Notes: generated by a model from the letters alone, not told the origin. A DNA stretch of 6,945 nt from Oscillospiraceae bacterium (GCA_020025425.1 JAHHSD010000069.1:1-6945); one strand, 5' to 3'; positions 1 through 6,595 are shown, numbered from the stretch's first letter. Numbers and translations are program-made.

Positions 1-2
1 AA

Positions 3-191
3 AACAGGAAGCGGCACCCTACAAAACAGCGTACAACAGTGCAGGAAAGCACCCAAAGAACATTCAGACATGCGTTTGGGTTCATGAGCATCCCCACGGT
101 TATTTTCCTGAAGGATGGCAAGGAGATCGACCGCAAGGTGGGGGTTATGCCCGCCAATGCCTACACGGGTGTGCTGGACAGCAGCCTGTAA
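3..191 (+). CDS. Thioredoxin-family protein, C-terminal part (5' end outside window)
   Basis: The reading frame that starts at base 3 stays open to a TAA at 189-191. From about base 72 it reads as the second half of a thioredoxin fold: AFGFMSIPTVIFLKDGKEID, then a short C-terminal helix ending in DSSL. The Ile-Pro-Thr at 90-98 is the cis-proline loop that faces the active-site disulfide in thioredoxins. The CxxC site itself would lie upstream of the window. The first 35 or so bases in this frame (basic, Thr/Gln-rich residues) do not look like thioredoxin, whereas the +1-shifted frame at about 8-37 gives a more thioredoxin-like AAPYK stretch. A frameshift near base 38 is therefore possible. 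It would be a disulfide reductase or redox protein of the cytosol. It converges on the nitrogenase-like operon and is separated from it by a shared terminator, so it is probably functionally unrelated. Family call fairly sure, integrity of the gene uncertain. Confidence 0.62.
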   Translation, partial: NRKRHPTKQRTTVQESTQRTFRHAFGFMSIPTVIFLKDGKEIDRKVGVMPANAYTGVLDSSL

Positions 192-223
192 GCCGAAATG
201 TAGGAGGGGGAGCCCTCCGCAGC

Positions 224-286
224 AATAAAAAAACAAGCAGGAGCGGCATAGCGTAAGCTGTGTCGCTCCTGCGCATTGTTTTGCGT
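224..286. terminator. Bidirectional rho-independent terminator between thioredoxin gene and operon
   Basis: Bases 237-272 form a 36-base hairpin. A 16-pair stem (two G-T wobbles) begins GCAGGAGCG on the left, ends CGCTCCTGC on the right, and is closed by a GTAA loop at 253-256. On the - strand the stem is followed by a U-rich tract, since the + strand has AATAAAAAAACAA at 224-236; this is a strong terminator for the six-gene operon, whose last gene ends 83 bases upstream. On the + strand the stem is followed by GCATTGTTTTGCGTTT, a weaker T-rich tail that can serve the converging thioredoxin gene. Confidence 0.88.
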
Positions 287-354
287 TTGAGGGGGATTAC
301 CGTCGTTTGGGGTGAGGAATCATTTGGGGCTATTGCGTTAAGTGAGGGGGGAGA

Positions 355-1164
355 TCAGTTTGCGGAGGCGGATCGCGTCATATCCACTGAAATGGGGATT
401 ACGTTTTTGTACAGGACCCCATCGTAGAGGTAATCTTCGATTTTTACATTGACTTGAAAAGCCTGACGCATATGTTCTTCATTGATGATCTCCGCTGCGG
501 GGCCGCTGATGCTGCTGCCGCTGCGGTTGAGGATCAATGCCTGATCTGCGATTTTGAGTGCATGTGCAGGATAGTGGGTGTTCACGATGGTGGCAATATG
601 CTGTTCCTGTACCAGGCGCTGGATGGTCTCCAGAATAATGAGCTGATTTTTAAAATCAAGGTTGGATTCCGGTTCGTCCAGCACCAGCAGCTCAGGTTTT
701 GCGGCAAGTGCGCGGGCGATCAAGACCATCTGCAGTTCGCCGCCGCTCATTTCATTGCATTTTTTCTCTGCAAATTGAGAGATGCCGACCAGCTCCATGG
801 CCTGCATGGCCTCCTGCTTATCCTCAGCCGTAGGCTGCGAGAAGAAACCAATCCGGGAGGAGCGCCCCATGAGCACCATTTCGGCGGCGGTGTAGGACAG
901 AGCGACACCTTTGGCCTGGGGCACATAGGCGATCTTGCTCCAGATCTCCGTGTGTTTCATCTGGGTGATCGGAGTGTCGTTGATCCTGGTCTCGCCGCTG
1001 TTCCAGGGGAGCAGTCCCATCATACAGCGCAGCAAGGTGGTTTTACCCACGCCATTTGGCCCCAGAACAGCAAGAATTTCTTTTTGCTGGAGAGAAAAGC
1101 AGATATCATTCAGAATCGGTGCTTTTCCATAGCCAAAACAGCCATTTACAACGGAAAAAATCAT
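355..1164 (-). CDS. ABC transporter ATP-binding protein, FecE/BtuD/FhuC type
   Basis: This is the cytoplasmic ATPase of a metal-complex or cobalamin-type importer, 269 residues, the usual length of the family. Visible motifs in order are Walker A GPNGVGKTT (35-43), Q-loop VPQ with Gln83, the signature MSGGE (139-143), Walker B LLVLDEP (159-165), the D-loop at Asn168-Leu169-Asp170, and the switch His197 in NTH. An open frame extends upstream to 1401, but the ATG at 1162-1164 is chosen: it gives the normal N terminus, overlaps the permease stop codon as ATGA, and has GGAGG at 1174-1178, nine bases upstream. One oddity is Glu166 just after Walker B, where most relatives have Thr (LDEPES in place of LDEPTS). 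It is the last gene of the operon and should pair with the permease encoded just upstream. The substrate cannot be read from the ATPase. Confidence 0.95.
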   Translation of the reverse strand: MIFSVVNGCFGYGKAPILNDICFSLQQKEILAVLGPNGVGKTTLLRCMMGLLPWNSGETRINDTPITQMKHTEIWSKIAYVPQAKGVALSYTAAEMVLMGRSSRIGFFSQPTAEDKQEAMQAMELVGISQFAEKKCNEMSGGELQMVLIARALAAKPELLVLDEPESNLDFKNQLIILETIQRLVQEQHIATIVNTHYPAHALKIADQALILNRSGSSISGPAAEIINEEHMRQAFQVNVKIEDYLYDGVLYKNVIPISVDMTRSASAN

Positions 1165-2168
1165 AGTGACGTACCTCCGGTTTTGCGCAGCAGGAGAATG
1201 AAGAAGGGGGCGCCGATGAGGGCGGTTAAGATGGAAACCGGGATCTCGGAGGCGGTAATGGAACGGGCTGCGGTATCGATGAGGACCATGAACGCAGCGC
1301 CCATCCCGATGCAGGCGGGGATGATGCGGCGGTTGTCGCTGCCGTAAATCATGCGGGCGGCGTGGGGGATCAGCAGACCCACCCAGCCCACCTGACCGCA
1401 CATGGACACGCAGGAAGCGGTGACCATGGTGGAGGAGATCATCACCAGAAGGCGCATGCTCTTCAGGTTGATGCCAAGGGACTTTGCCTCATCCTCCTGC
1501 AGGGAGATGATGTTGAGGCGCCAGCGCAGGAACACCAGAATGAGGACGCCGATGGCAATGAGGGGGAGTCCCAGAGAGATGTTGCGCATGGTGGCCCGGT
1601 CCATACCGCCCATCAGCCAGTAGGTGATGGCGGGGAGATCCTCCTCCGGATCGGCAACATATTTCGCCAGGGAAACCAGTGCCTGAAAGAAGGAGGAGAC
1701 CACCATGCCGGAGAGCACGATCATGACGATGCTGTTGCGTCCGTTCAGACGGCTGAGCAGGTAGGTGCCAAACAGGGAGATCAGACCCATCGCCAGGGCA
1801 AGAATCTGTACAATGAGCGGATTCCGGCTGATGAGGAGGGCCAGTACCGCGCCGAAGGAAGCGCCCGTGGCGACGCCCAGTGTGTCCGGTGTAGCAAGCG
1901 GATTGCTGAACAGGGACTGGAACGAGGCGCCCGCCACGGAGAGCCCCGCGCCCACAAACAGGGAGAGCAGCAGGCGGGGGAAACGGCTTTTAAACAGGAC
2001 GGAATAGGCGGTTGCATCTACCGTTGTCCCAGTGAGGGGAGAAAACAGGATTTCCACGGTGTCCGGCACAGAGATGCGGTAGCGGCCGATGCCCAAGCAG
2101 ATGATGAAGCACAGAAATGGGAGCACGAAAAGGAAAACGGAAAAAATTCTTTGAAATTTACGACTCAT
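1161..2168 (-). CDS. FecCD/BtuC-family ABC transporter permease
   Basis: This is the membrane channel subunit of an importer for iron-siderophore, haem or cobalamin-like substrates, 335 residues, matching the family's usual length and ten-helix plan. The first hydrophobic segment is at about 8-28. The family hallmark RFPRLLLS at 62-69 leads into GASFQSLFSNPLATPD at 80-95, and the second hallmark GQVGWVGLLIPHAAR lies at 258-272. A C-terminal EIPVSILTALIGAPFF helix lies at 308-323. The EAKSLGI segment is where these permeases usually contact the ATPase. It starts 5 bases after the stop of the binding-protein gene, with a modest GGAG about ten bases upstream of the ATG, and it overlaps the ATPase gene by 4 bases, so translation is probably coupled. 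Only one permease gene is present, which implies a homodimer as in BtuC2D2. Substrate specificity is not visible. Confidence 0.95.
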   Translation of the reverse strand: MSRKFQRIFSVFLFVLPFLCFIICLGIGRYRISVPDTVEILFSPLTGTTVDATAYSVLFKSRFPRLLLSLFVGAGLSVAGASFQSLFSNPLATPDTLGVATGASFGAVLALLISRNPLIVQILALAMGLISLFGTYLLSRLNGRNSIVMIVLSGMVVSSFFQALVSLAKYVADPEEDLPAITYWLMGGMDRATMRNISLGLPLIAIGVLILVFLRWRLNIISLQEDEAKSLGINLKSMRLLVMISSTMVTASCVSMCGQVGWVGLLIPHAARMIYGSDNRRIIPACIGMGAAFMVLIDTAARSITASEIPVSILTALIGAPFFILLLRKTGGTSL

Positions 2169-2173
2169 CGTCT

Positions 2174-3340
2174 TTACGCTCCAGCTGCCTCACGGCTTGG
2201 GGCGAAGATTTTTTCAATATTCTCGTCCGTTAGCTCCACCTGATAAAAGCGCTTGTAGTAGCTCTTGAGCTCCTCAGTCATATCGATGTCGGCAAAGAGC
2301 TCGGGGTGATGGTTTTTCGCCAGCCAGAGCAGCATGAGGGGGGTGTCAGAGGACGGGGGATACCAGCGGTACATGCCGAGGGGGCATTTGTAGACGTGCT
2401 TCTCCTGTACGGCGCGTACAACGCTCCAATCGTTGCCCTCGATGGCGTTGTTGTAGAGATCCTCGGGCAGGTAGGGGGCGAAGTTGCTGATGTAGATGAT
2501 GTCGGGGTCGTAGTTGTAGATCTGCTCCATGCTGAGCTCGAAGGTGCCGGACTCCGTGTCGTGGGCCACGTTGACCGCACCGGTGGAGTTGGCCCAGTAC
2601 TCGCCAAAGTGCTTCTGACCGGTGGTGGTCACAACACCGTTGCTGTAGCGGAACAGCCACATGACGCGGGGCTTTTTCAGGTCGGGGCCGGCCTCGGCCA
2701 GGCGGGTCTGAATCATGTCGTAGACCTCACGGCCGTATTCGGAGATGCCGGCGGCCTTGTCCTGCTGCTGGAGCACATCGCCCAGCAGGGTGACCCAGCC
2801 CTCAAAGGTCTCGATCGAATTGGAGGCCCACTTTGCAGTCGAGAAGCCCACCGCAGGGATGCCCACCTCGGACAGCTTCTGATACTCCTCCTGGTTTTCA
2901 GCGCGATAGAAAACCACGTCGGGCTTCATGGCCAGCAGCTCCTCGATGTTCACATTGTCGCCGCTCATGAAATCGGTGCGCACCTCGGTGATGCCGGGAA
3001 TCTTGTCGGCCAGAAGAGAATTCTTTGTGGAGGCCATGGATGCGGGGCTCATGCCGATCAGGCGGTCCGAGGAGCCATCAAACAGGCTGTAAACAGAGGG
3101 CAGGGGGGTGATGGAAGTGATGACAATGCGGTTGATCTGGGTGGGAATCTCCACTTCGTGGCCGGCGTGGTCCGTGATCACGCGAGTCTCGGTGCTGCTG
3201 CCAGGGGTGGGGGTGGCAGAGGGGGTCGCTGTCGGAGTCGCGGACGGCTTCGAATCATCGGCGGGGGTGCAGCCCGAGATCACACCCAGGCAGAGACTGC
3301 CCGCCAGAAGAAAAGAGAGAAATCGTTTCTTAAACTGCAT
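2174..3340 (-). CDS. Lipoprotein solute-binding protein of the FecB/BtuF (Peripl_BP_2) type
   Basis: This 388-residue extracytoplasmic receptor would deliver the substrate to the FecCD-type permease. The N terminus has Lys/Arg at 4-6, a hydrophobic stretch, and a lipobox ending SGC with Cys24 as the lipidation site. It is followed by a low-complexity Ser/Thr/Pro/Ala linker (about 30-50), typical of a tether on the Gram-positive membrane. The binding domain starts near residue 53 (RVITDHAGHEVEIP) and runs to about 360, including the GMYRWYPPSSDTPL stretch and the C-terminal ELFADIDMTEELKSYYKRFY region common in this class. Conserved acidic residues in each lobe would bind the permease. The ATG is supported by AGAAGG nine bases upstream and a 6-base gap to the K-like gene. 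Candidate ligands by family are ferric siderophore, haem, cobalamin or another metal chelate; none can be chosen from sequence alone. Confidence 0.93.
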   Translation of the reverse strand: MQFKKRFLSFLLAGSLCLGVISGCTPADDSKPSATPTATPSATPTPGSSTETRVITDHAGHEVEIPTQINRIVITSITPLPSVYSLFDGSSDRLIGMSPASMASTKNSLLADKIPGITEVRTDFMSGDNVNIEELLAMKPDVVFYRAENQEEYQKLSEVGIPAVGFSTAKWASNSIETFEGWVTLLGDVLQQQDKAAGISEYGREVYDMIQTRLAEAGPDLKKPRVMWLFRYSNGVVTTTGQKHFGEYWANSTGAVNVAHDTESGTFELSMEQIYNYDPDIIYISNFAPYLPEDLYNNAIEGNDWSVVRAVQEKHVYKCPLGMYRWYPPSSDTPLMLLWLAKNHHPELFADIDMTEELKSYYKRFYQVELTDENIEKIFAPSREAAGA

Positions 3341-3346
3341 GAGATA

Positions 3347-4501
3347 TTACCTTCTTTCTGATATCCATTGGTTAAATTGCTTGCCAATCATGGGGACAAC
3401 GCCCTTTCCCAATTTGCTGGAAACGGCATACAGGGAACAATCCCAAAAGGACTTTTGCTCCTCCTCGGAGAGGACCATGCGCATAAAAGGATCTGCAATG
3501 ATTGTGCGGTAGCAGGGCTTCTTCATCTCCTCGCGGATGGCACGCTCGCTGGGGAGATCCTTGTCCTGGGGGAGGGCCAGGGCCTCGTCCCGCCCAAAGA
3601 TGCAGCCCACCGTGATGTTGGACATGCCGCACTCCTGTTCCAGGGCCAGACGAATGGCATTGGACTGGACCTGCTCTCCGATGATGAGGATCTCGTCCTG
3701 GTCAGCGGGCTGTCCCTTGAGGATGGTGGAGACTTTTGTACGGCGCACTTCGTCAATGGTGTTCAGGTAGTCCTGTGCGCAGCGCTCTCCGTAGGGCAGG
3801 CCGCAGAGATAGGGGATGCCAAAGCGCTCATTCAGGAACCGGGCGGGACGCAGACCGCTTTTGGAGACCACCAGATTGATCTCAGCGCAGGCGGCGTGCT
3901 TTACCTGTTCCAGTGTATAATCCATGGACATGCAGAGGTTGACCGTGAAGCCCGCATCCGTAAGCAGCTGCTTGAAGGCTGCCAGGTTTTCACCCGTTCC
4001 GAAATCCATGGGATTTGCACCCAGAATATTTACGGTGTTGGGCACCGTCTCCATGGGGACGGCAAACCGCTTCAAAATCTTGAACTGGGCCTCGGAGACA
4101 CCGCAGTCGTAGTAATGGGTGCCGGTGGTGTCAAAGCCAAGACAGGGGATACCGGTGCGCTCTTCCAGCTCGACGGCCAGACCGGTGAGGTCGCTGCCGA
4201 TGACCATTGGCACGGGGCTGCCCACCATGGCCATGAGCTGGGGGTGGATGTCCTTCGATGCGGCGATCATCTTTTTGACCAGCTTCTCGTCATCGCCCAG
4301 GATTGCATCGATTTCCCGCAGACCGGAGCAGAAGATGGCGGACTGAGAGCCATACCAGCGGGGTTCATCGTAGCCGGTGTAGTTTCCGGTGCAACCAGAG
4401 GCGTCGTGCATGGCGGTAACGGTGTGCAGATCAAACAGAACCGAGGAGACACCGGAGTAGTCCGGAGAAAAGGGCGGAAGGCAGATCGAAAGTATAGCCA
4501 T
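3347..4501 (-). CDS. Nitrogenase component-1-like protein, K-like subunit
   Basis: This 384-residue member of the oxidoreductase/nitrogenase component-1 family is much shorter than NifK (over 500) and closer to the sizes seen in tetrapyrrole reductases. Cys7 and Cys37 (in HDASGC) match the first two cluster cysteines of the family. The third, normally six residues before the Gly of the IGDD motif, is replaced: around VIGSD (100-104) the position is Pro96, next to Ser95. Other family features are SGLREIDAILGDDEKL near 59-74 and a Rossmann-like core with VNILGANP and IIGEQVQSNAIR. It probably forms a heterotetramer with the D-like subunit and shares a [4Fe-4S] or P-cluster-like centre at the interface. 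The start lies 2 bases after the D-like stop, with a weak GGTGG upstream, which suggests translational coupling. The reaction and substrate are unknown; it is not a standard nitrogenase subunit. Confidence 0.9.
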   Translation of the reverse strand: MAILSICLPPFSPDYSGVSSVLFDLHTVTAMHDASGCTGNYTGYDEPRWYGSQSAIFCSGLREIDAILGDDEKLVKKMIAASKDIHPQLMAMVGSPVPMVIGSDLTGLAVELEERTGIPCLGFDTTGTHYYDCGVSEAQFKILKRFAVPMETVPNTVNILGANPMDFGTGENLAAFKQLLTDAGFTVNLCMSMDYTLEQVKHAACAEINLVVSKSGLRPARFLNERFGIPYLCGLPYGERCAQDYLNTIDEVRRTKVSTILKGQPADQDEILIIGEQVQSNAIRLALEQECGMSNITVGCIFGRDEALALPQDKDLPSERAIREEMKKPCYRTIIADPFMRMVLSEEEQKSFWDCSLYAVSSKLGKGVVPMIGKQFNQWISERR

Positions 4502-4503
4502 AA

Positions 4504-5760
4504 TTACACCACCAATCCATAATCCAGAATGAGTTTCTCCAGATCCACGGGCTGATCCAGAGCGTGTTCCAGCAGACCCATCAGGGACTGGATCCCGTGG
4601 TAACCGAACATCCCCTCATCGTTGAACAGATCCGCCGCGTACTTGGAGCCGGCCAGATATGCGCCATCCACGCCCACTGCAATACTCTCCGGAATCTTGT
4701 GATCGAAGAGAACTGCGCGGTGGTGGTTGGACTGCAGAATCTCGACCTCCGGGTGCTCCGCCTGCAGCCAGTCGAAGTGGGGCTGGTCGAAGGGGATGCA
4801 GTCCTCGGCCTGGACCCGGACCACGTGGAAGCCATACTCCAGCAAGGCGCGGGCCGCATCAAAGGGCCGCACAAAGGCGGAGGAGTCTACAATGATGGGG
4901 GTATTCCCCACCTTTTCCCTGGCCCGCTGAATGGCGGCCCGGGTGGCCTCTACATGGGGGGTGAAATCGAACGGAGTGCCAGGATCAGTGCCGATGCAAT
5001 CTGCAATGGCCTGATAGGACGCTTCGACTTCCTCCATTCTGTAGCTGACCGGGGCGAATAGGGAGGGAATCCCCAGCTTTTTCTCCATTGAGTCCGCGGC
5101 CTTCTTGGCCGGGGGAGCGATGACCAGGTTCAGACGGCTGCGGCCCATCTCCTGATATCCGTCGAAGGAATCGTACTGGGAGATGTGGCGCAGGGTGCCC
5201 AGCTGCAGATGGTGCAGGAAGGCGTGGATCTCGCTGTCGGGGGAGACCTTGACCAGGTTCCCCAGGCAGTTGACACCGTTGTCCTTCTCCGCGCTCGGAT
5301 CGAGCAGACTGTAGAGGTTGTTCTGCGTAGATACGCCCGGGGGAGTTTTGGAATTTAGGGAAATGGGGTTCATATGGCATACCCGGAAGCGAATGTCAGG
5401 GTATTCCTGTTCCAGGGTCTCCTGCAGCGCATCGTTGTCGGTGCCGATCAGATCATCCAGACAGCTGACAAAAATCAGAATAACTCTGGGGCGCTGGGGG
5501 AGAGTCTCCAGCAGCTCTCCGATTGCCGGGGGAATCAGGTGGTCGTAGCCCGTGATGATGTCGCTCTGGTCCACATAGAGATAGGAGAGTCGATGCTTGA
5601 GGGATTGCTTCATAATGCCGATTGCGCCGTGGCGGCCACAGGCAAAGGGGCATACAAACAGCTGCACGCTTTCTGGTACAAGCATACCAATCCGTACAAT
5701 TCCCCAGCCGCCGTGTGCGGGAGAGGAATAGTGCAATGTGTTTTCAAAGGCGCAGCTCAT
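4504..5760 (-). CDS. Nitrogenase component-1-like protein, D-like subunit
   Basis: This 418-residue protein belongs to the same component-1 superfamily as NifD/NifE, BchN/BchB and CfbD. Canonical cluster cysteines are visible at Cys3, Cys41 (in CPFACGRHG) and Cys100 (CLDDLIGTD, equivalent to NifD CPIGLIGDD). There is an extra Cys37 four residues before Cys41. The C-terminal part has FGYHG with His388, in the region where NifD has YHGYDG. The NifD segment HCYRSM, whose Cys holds FeMo cofactor, corresponds to about IAPPAKK here, so that ligand is missing. The start ATG overlaps the iron-protein stop (ATGA) and is preceded by GGAGGTGA seven bases upstream, which fixes the short N terminus with Cys3. 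It is expected to receive electrons from the iron protein and to form the catalytic complex with the K-like subunit. The substrate is unknown. Confidence 0.9.
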   Translation of the reverse strand: MSCAFENTLHYSSPAHGGWGIVRIGMLVPESVQLFVCPFACGRHGAIGIMKQSLKHRLSYLYVDQSDIITGYDHLIPPAIGELLETLPQRPRVILIFVSCLDDLIGTDNDALQETLEQEYPDIRFRVCHMNPISLNSKTPPGVSTQNNLYSLLDPSAEKDNGVNCLGNLVKVSPDSEIHAFLHHLQLGTLRHISQYDSFDGYQEMGRSRLNLVIAPPAKKAADSMEKKLGIPSLFAPVSYRMEEVEASYQAIADCIGTDPGTPFDFTPHVEATRAAIQRAREKVGNTPIIVDSSAFVRPFDAARALLEYGFHVVRVQAEDCIPFDQPHFDWLQAEHPEVEILQSNHHRAVLFDHKIPESIAVGVDGAYLAGSKYAADLFNDEGMFGYHGIQSLMGLLEHALDQPVDLEKLILDYGLVV

Positions 5761-6512
5761 TGGCCGATCACCTCCAGGATCCGATCTGCAAGGAGATTGT
5801 ACTCCTTTGCCTGGTCGCTGTCCGGGAAGGCTTCGATCACGGTCATCCCCTGCTGCTCGGCCTGCTGGACCACTTTGTCGCGGGGGATGATCTTGATGAC
5901 CTCACTTCCGTTCTCCTGCGCCACCTGGGCCACCAGGGCATCCTCGTTCTCCACGTTGCGGGAGTTCTGGATGAGACCGGAGAATTTGGCGTAGCCGCGT
6001 TTCCCGAAGTTCTCAATGGCGTGGGCAATGTTGGTCGCCGCATAGAGGGCCATCATTTCTCCGGAGGTCACGATAAACACGTTATCTGCGTAGCCACCAC
6101 GGATGGGCATTGCGAAACCGCCGCAGACCACATCGCCAAGTACGTCATAGAATACGATATCGGGCTGGTAGCGCTCGTACGCCTTGAGTTCCTCCAACTT
6201 TTCGAAGGCTGTGATAATGCCTCTTCCGGCACAGCCGATCCCGGGCGTGGGACCGCCAGCCTCCACACATACGATGCCGCCAAAGCCGACAAATGCGATG
6301 TCATCCAGGGTGATCTGGTTTCCTCTCTCCCGGATCTGATCCAGAACGGTGGGAATCTTTCGTCCACCCATCAAATTCTTTGTGGAGTCCGCCTTGGGAT
6401 CACAGCCGATCTGCATAACCTTCAGGTTGCGTGCAGCCAATGCGGCTGAAAGATTTGAGGTGGTGGTTGATTTCCCGATGCCACCCTTTCCATAAATGGC
6501 CACTTTTTTCAC
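5757..6512 (-). CDS. NifH-like iron protein (nitrogenase-like reductase ATPase)
   Basis: This 251-residue homodimeric ATPase would carry one [4Fe-4S] cluster between its subunits and pass electrons to the D/K-like complex with ATP hydrolysis. Motifs are the P-loop GKGGIGKST (8-16), switch I CDPKADST (37-44), Cys94 in GCAGRG and Cys130 in DVVCGGFAMPIR as the two cluster ligands, and Arg97 after Cys94, which matches the ADP-ribosylated Arg100 of Azotobacter NifH. GEMMALYAATNI near 170 is also strongly NifH-like. It is somewhat shorter than NifH (about 275-295), having lost the C-terminal tail. The start codon is GTG at 6510-6512, supported by GGAAGGAG at 6520-6527 with a 7-base spacer. It is the first gene of the operon. 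BchL/ChlL and CfbC are related families; the neighbours do not support chlorophyll synthesis. Confidence 0.96.
   Translation of the reverse strand: MKKVAIYGKGGIGKSTTTSNLSAALAARNLKVMQIGCDPKADSTKNLMGGRKIPTVLDQIRERGNQITLDDIAFVGFGGIVCVEAGGPTPGIGCAGRGIITAFEKLEELKAYERYQPDIVFYDVLGDVVCGGFAMPIRGGYADNVFIVTSGEMMALYAATNIAHAIENFGKRGYAKFSGLIQNSRNVENEDALVAQVAQENGSEVIKIIPRDKVVQQAEQQGMTVIEAFPDSDQAKEYNLLADRILEVIGQ
5768..5775 (-). promoter_or_regulatory. Ribosome binding site for the D-like gene inside the iron-protein gene
   Basis: GGAGGTGA on the - strand lies within the last codons of the iron-protein gene, seven bases before the ATG at 5760. It supports the start that places a cluster cysteine at residue 3, and it makes the stop/start overlap a coupled junction. 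Confidence 0.85.
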
Positions 6513-6519
6513 GGGTACG

Positions 6520-6527
6520 CTCCTTCC
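6520..6527 (-). promoter_or_regulatory. Strong ribosome binding site deciding the GTG start of the iron protein
   Basis: On the - strand GGAAGGAG lies seven bases upstream of GTG 6512-6510. No ATG in the frame gives a complete P-loop with correct spacing, so this site decides the non-ATG start. Confidence 0.85.
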
Positions 6528-6545
6528 AATAGGGGTTTTTAAATG

Positions 6546-6561
6546 GTTAGTTTAGACTAAC
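6546..6561. promoter_or_regulatory. Operator-like inverted repeat 1 (GTTAGT/ACTAAC)
   Basis: GTTAGTTTAGACTAAC has perfect 6-base arms (GTTAGT and ACTAAC) around a 4-base centre. It lies in the leader, about 40 bases downstream of the expected transcription start. The same arms recur at 6580-6595 and, less perfectly, at 6601-6616. It resembles DtxR/IdeR-type boxes (TTAGGTTAGNCTAACCTAA) but is not identical, so the regulator family is inference. Confidence 0.65.
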
Positions 6562-6579
6562 TTTTGAAGAAAAAATATA

Positions 6580-6595
6580 GTTAGCTGAAACTAAC
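6580..6595. promoter_or_regulatory. Operator-like inverted repeat 2 (GTTAG/CTAAC)
   Basis: GTTAGCTGAAACTAAC has 5-base arms with a 6-base centre, the same arm-to-arm geometry as repeat 1 and a centre 34 bases away. It lies just downstream of the expected transcription start, where a bound repressor would block RNA polymerase. Its right arm also forms a perfect palindrome CTAACC-TCT-GGTTAG (6591-6605) with the left arm of repeat 3. Confidence 0.65.

Noticed and set aside
203..218. Small GGAGGG/CCCTCC hairpin after the thioredoxin stop
   Set aside because: Only six pairs and no T-run after it; the larger hairpin at 237-272 explains termination. GGAGG here is not followed by a start codon with an open frame.
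1165..1401. N-terminal extension of the ATPase reading frame up to 1401
   Set aside because: It overlaps the permease gene in another frame, is Arg/Pro/His-rich like a shadow frame, and the ATG at 1164 has a good ribosome binding site and gives the normal family N terminus.
2306..3361. Long + strand open frame of 351 codons opposite the binding-protein gene
   Set aside because: Antisense to a clear lipoprotein gene; composition rich in Gly/Val/His with no recognisable domain, explained by the GC-rich codon use of the true gene.
3368..4522. + strand open frame of 384 codons opposite the K-like gene
   Set aside because: Mirror frame of a clear component-1 family gene; no domain, no ribosome binding site, no promoter.
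5622..6449. + strand open frame of 275 codons opposite the iron-protein and D-like genes
   Set aside because: Antisense shadow of the NifH-like gene, with no motif of its own.
5757..6512. Reading the H gene as bchL/chlL (chlorophyll synthesis) or true nifH
   Set aside because: No other bch or nif genes are present, the partners lack the FeMo-cofactor cysteine, and the importer genes point elsewhere; a specific gene symbol is not justified.
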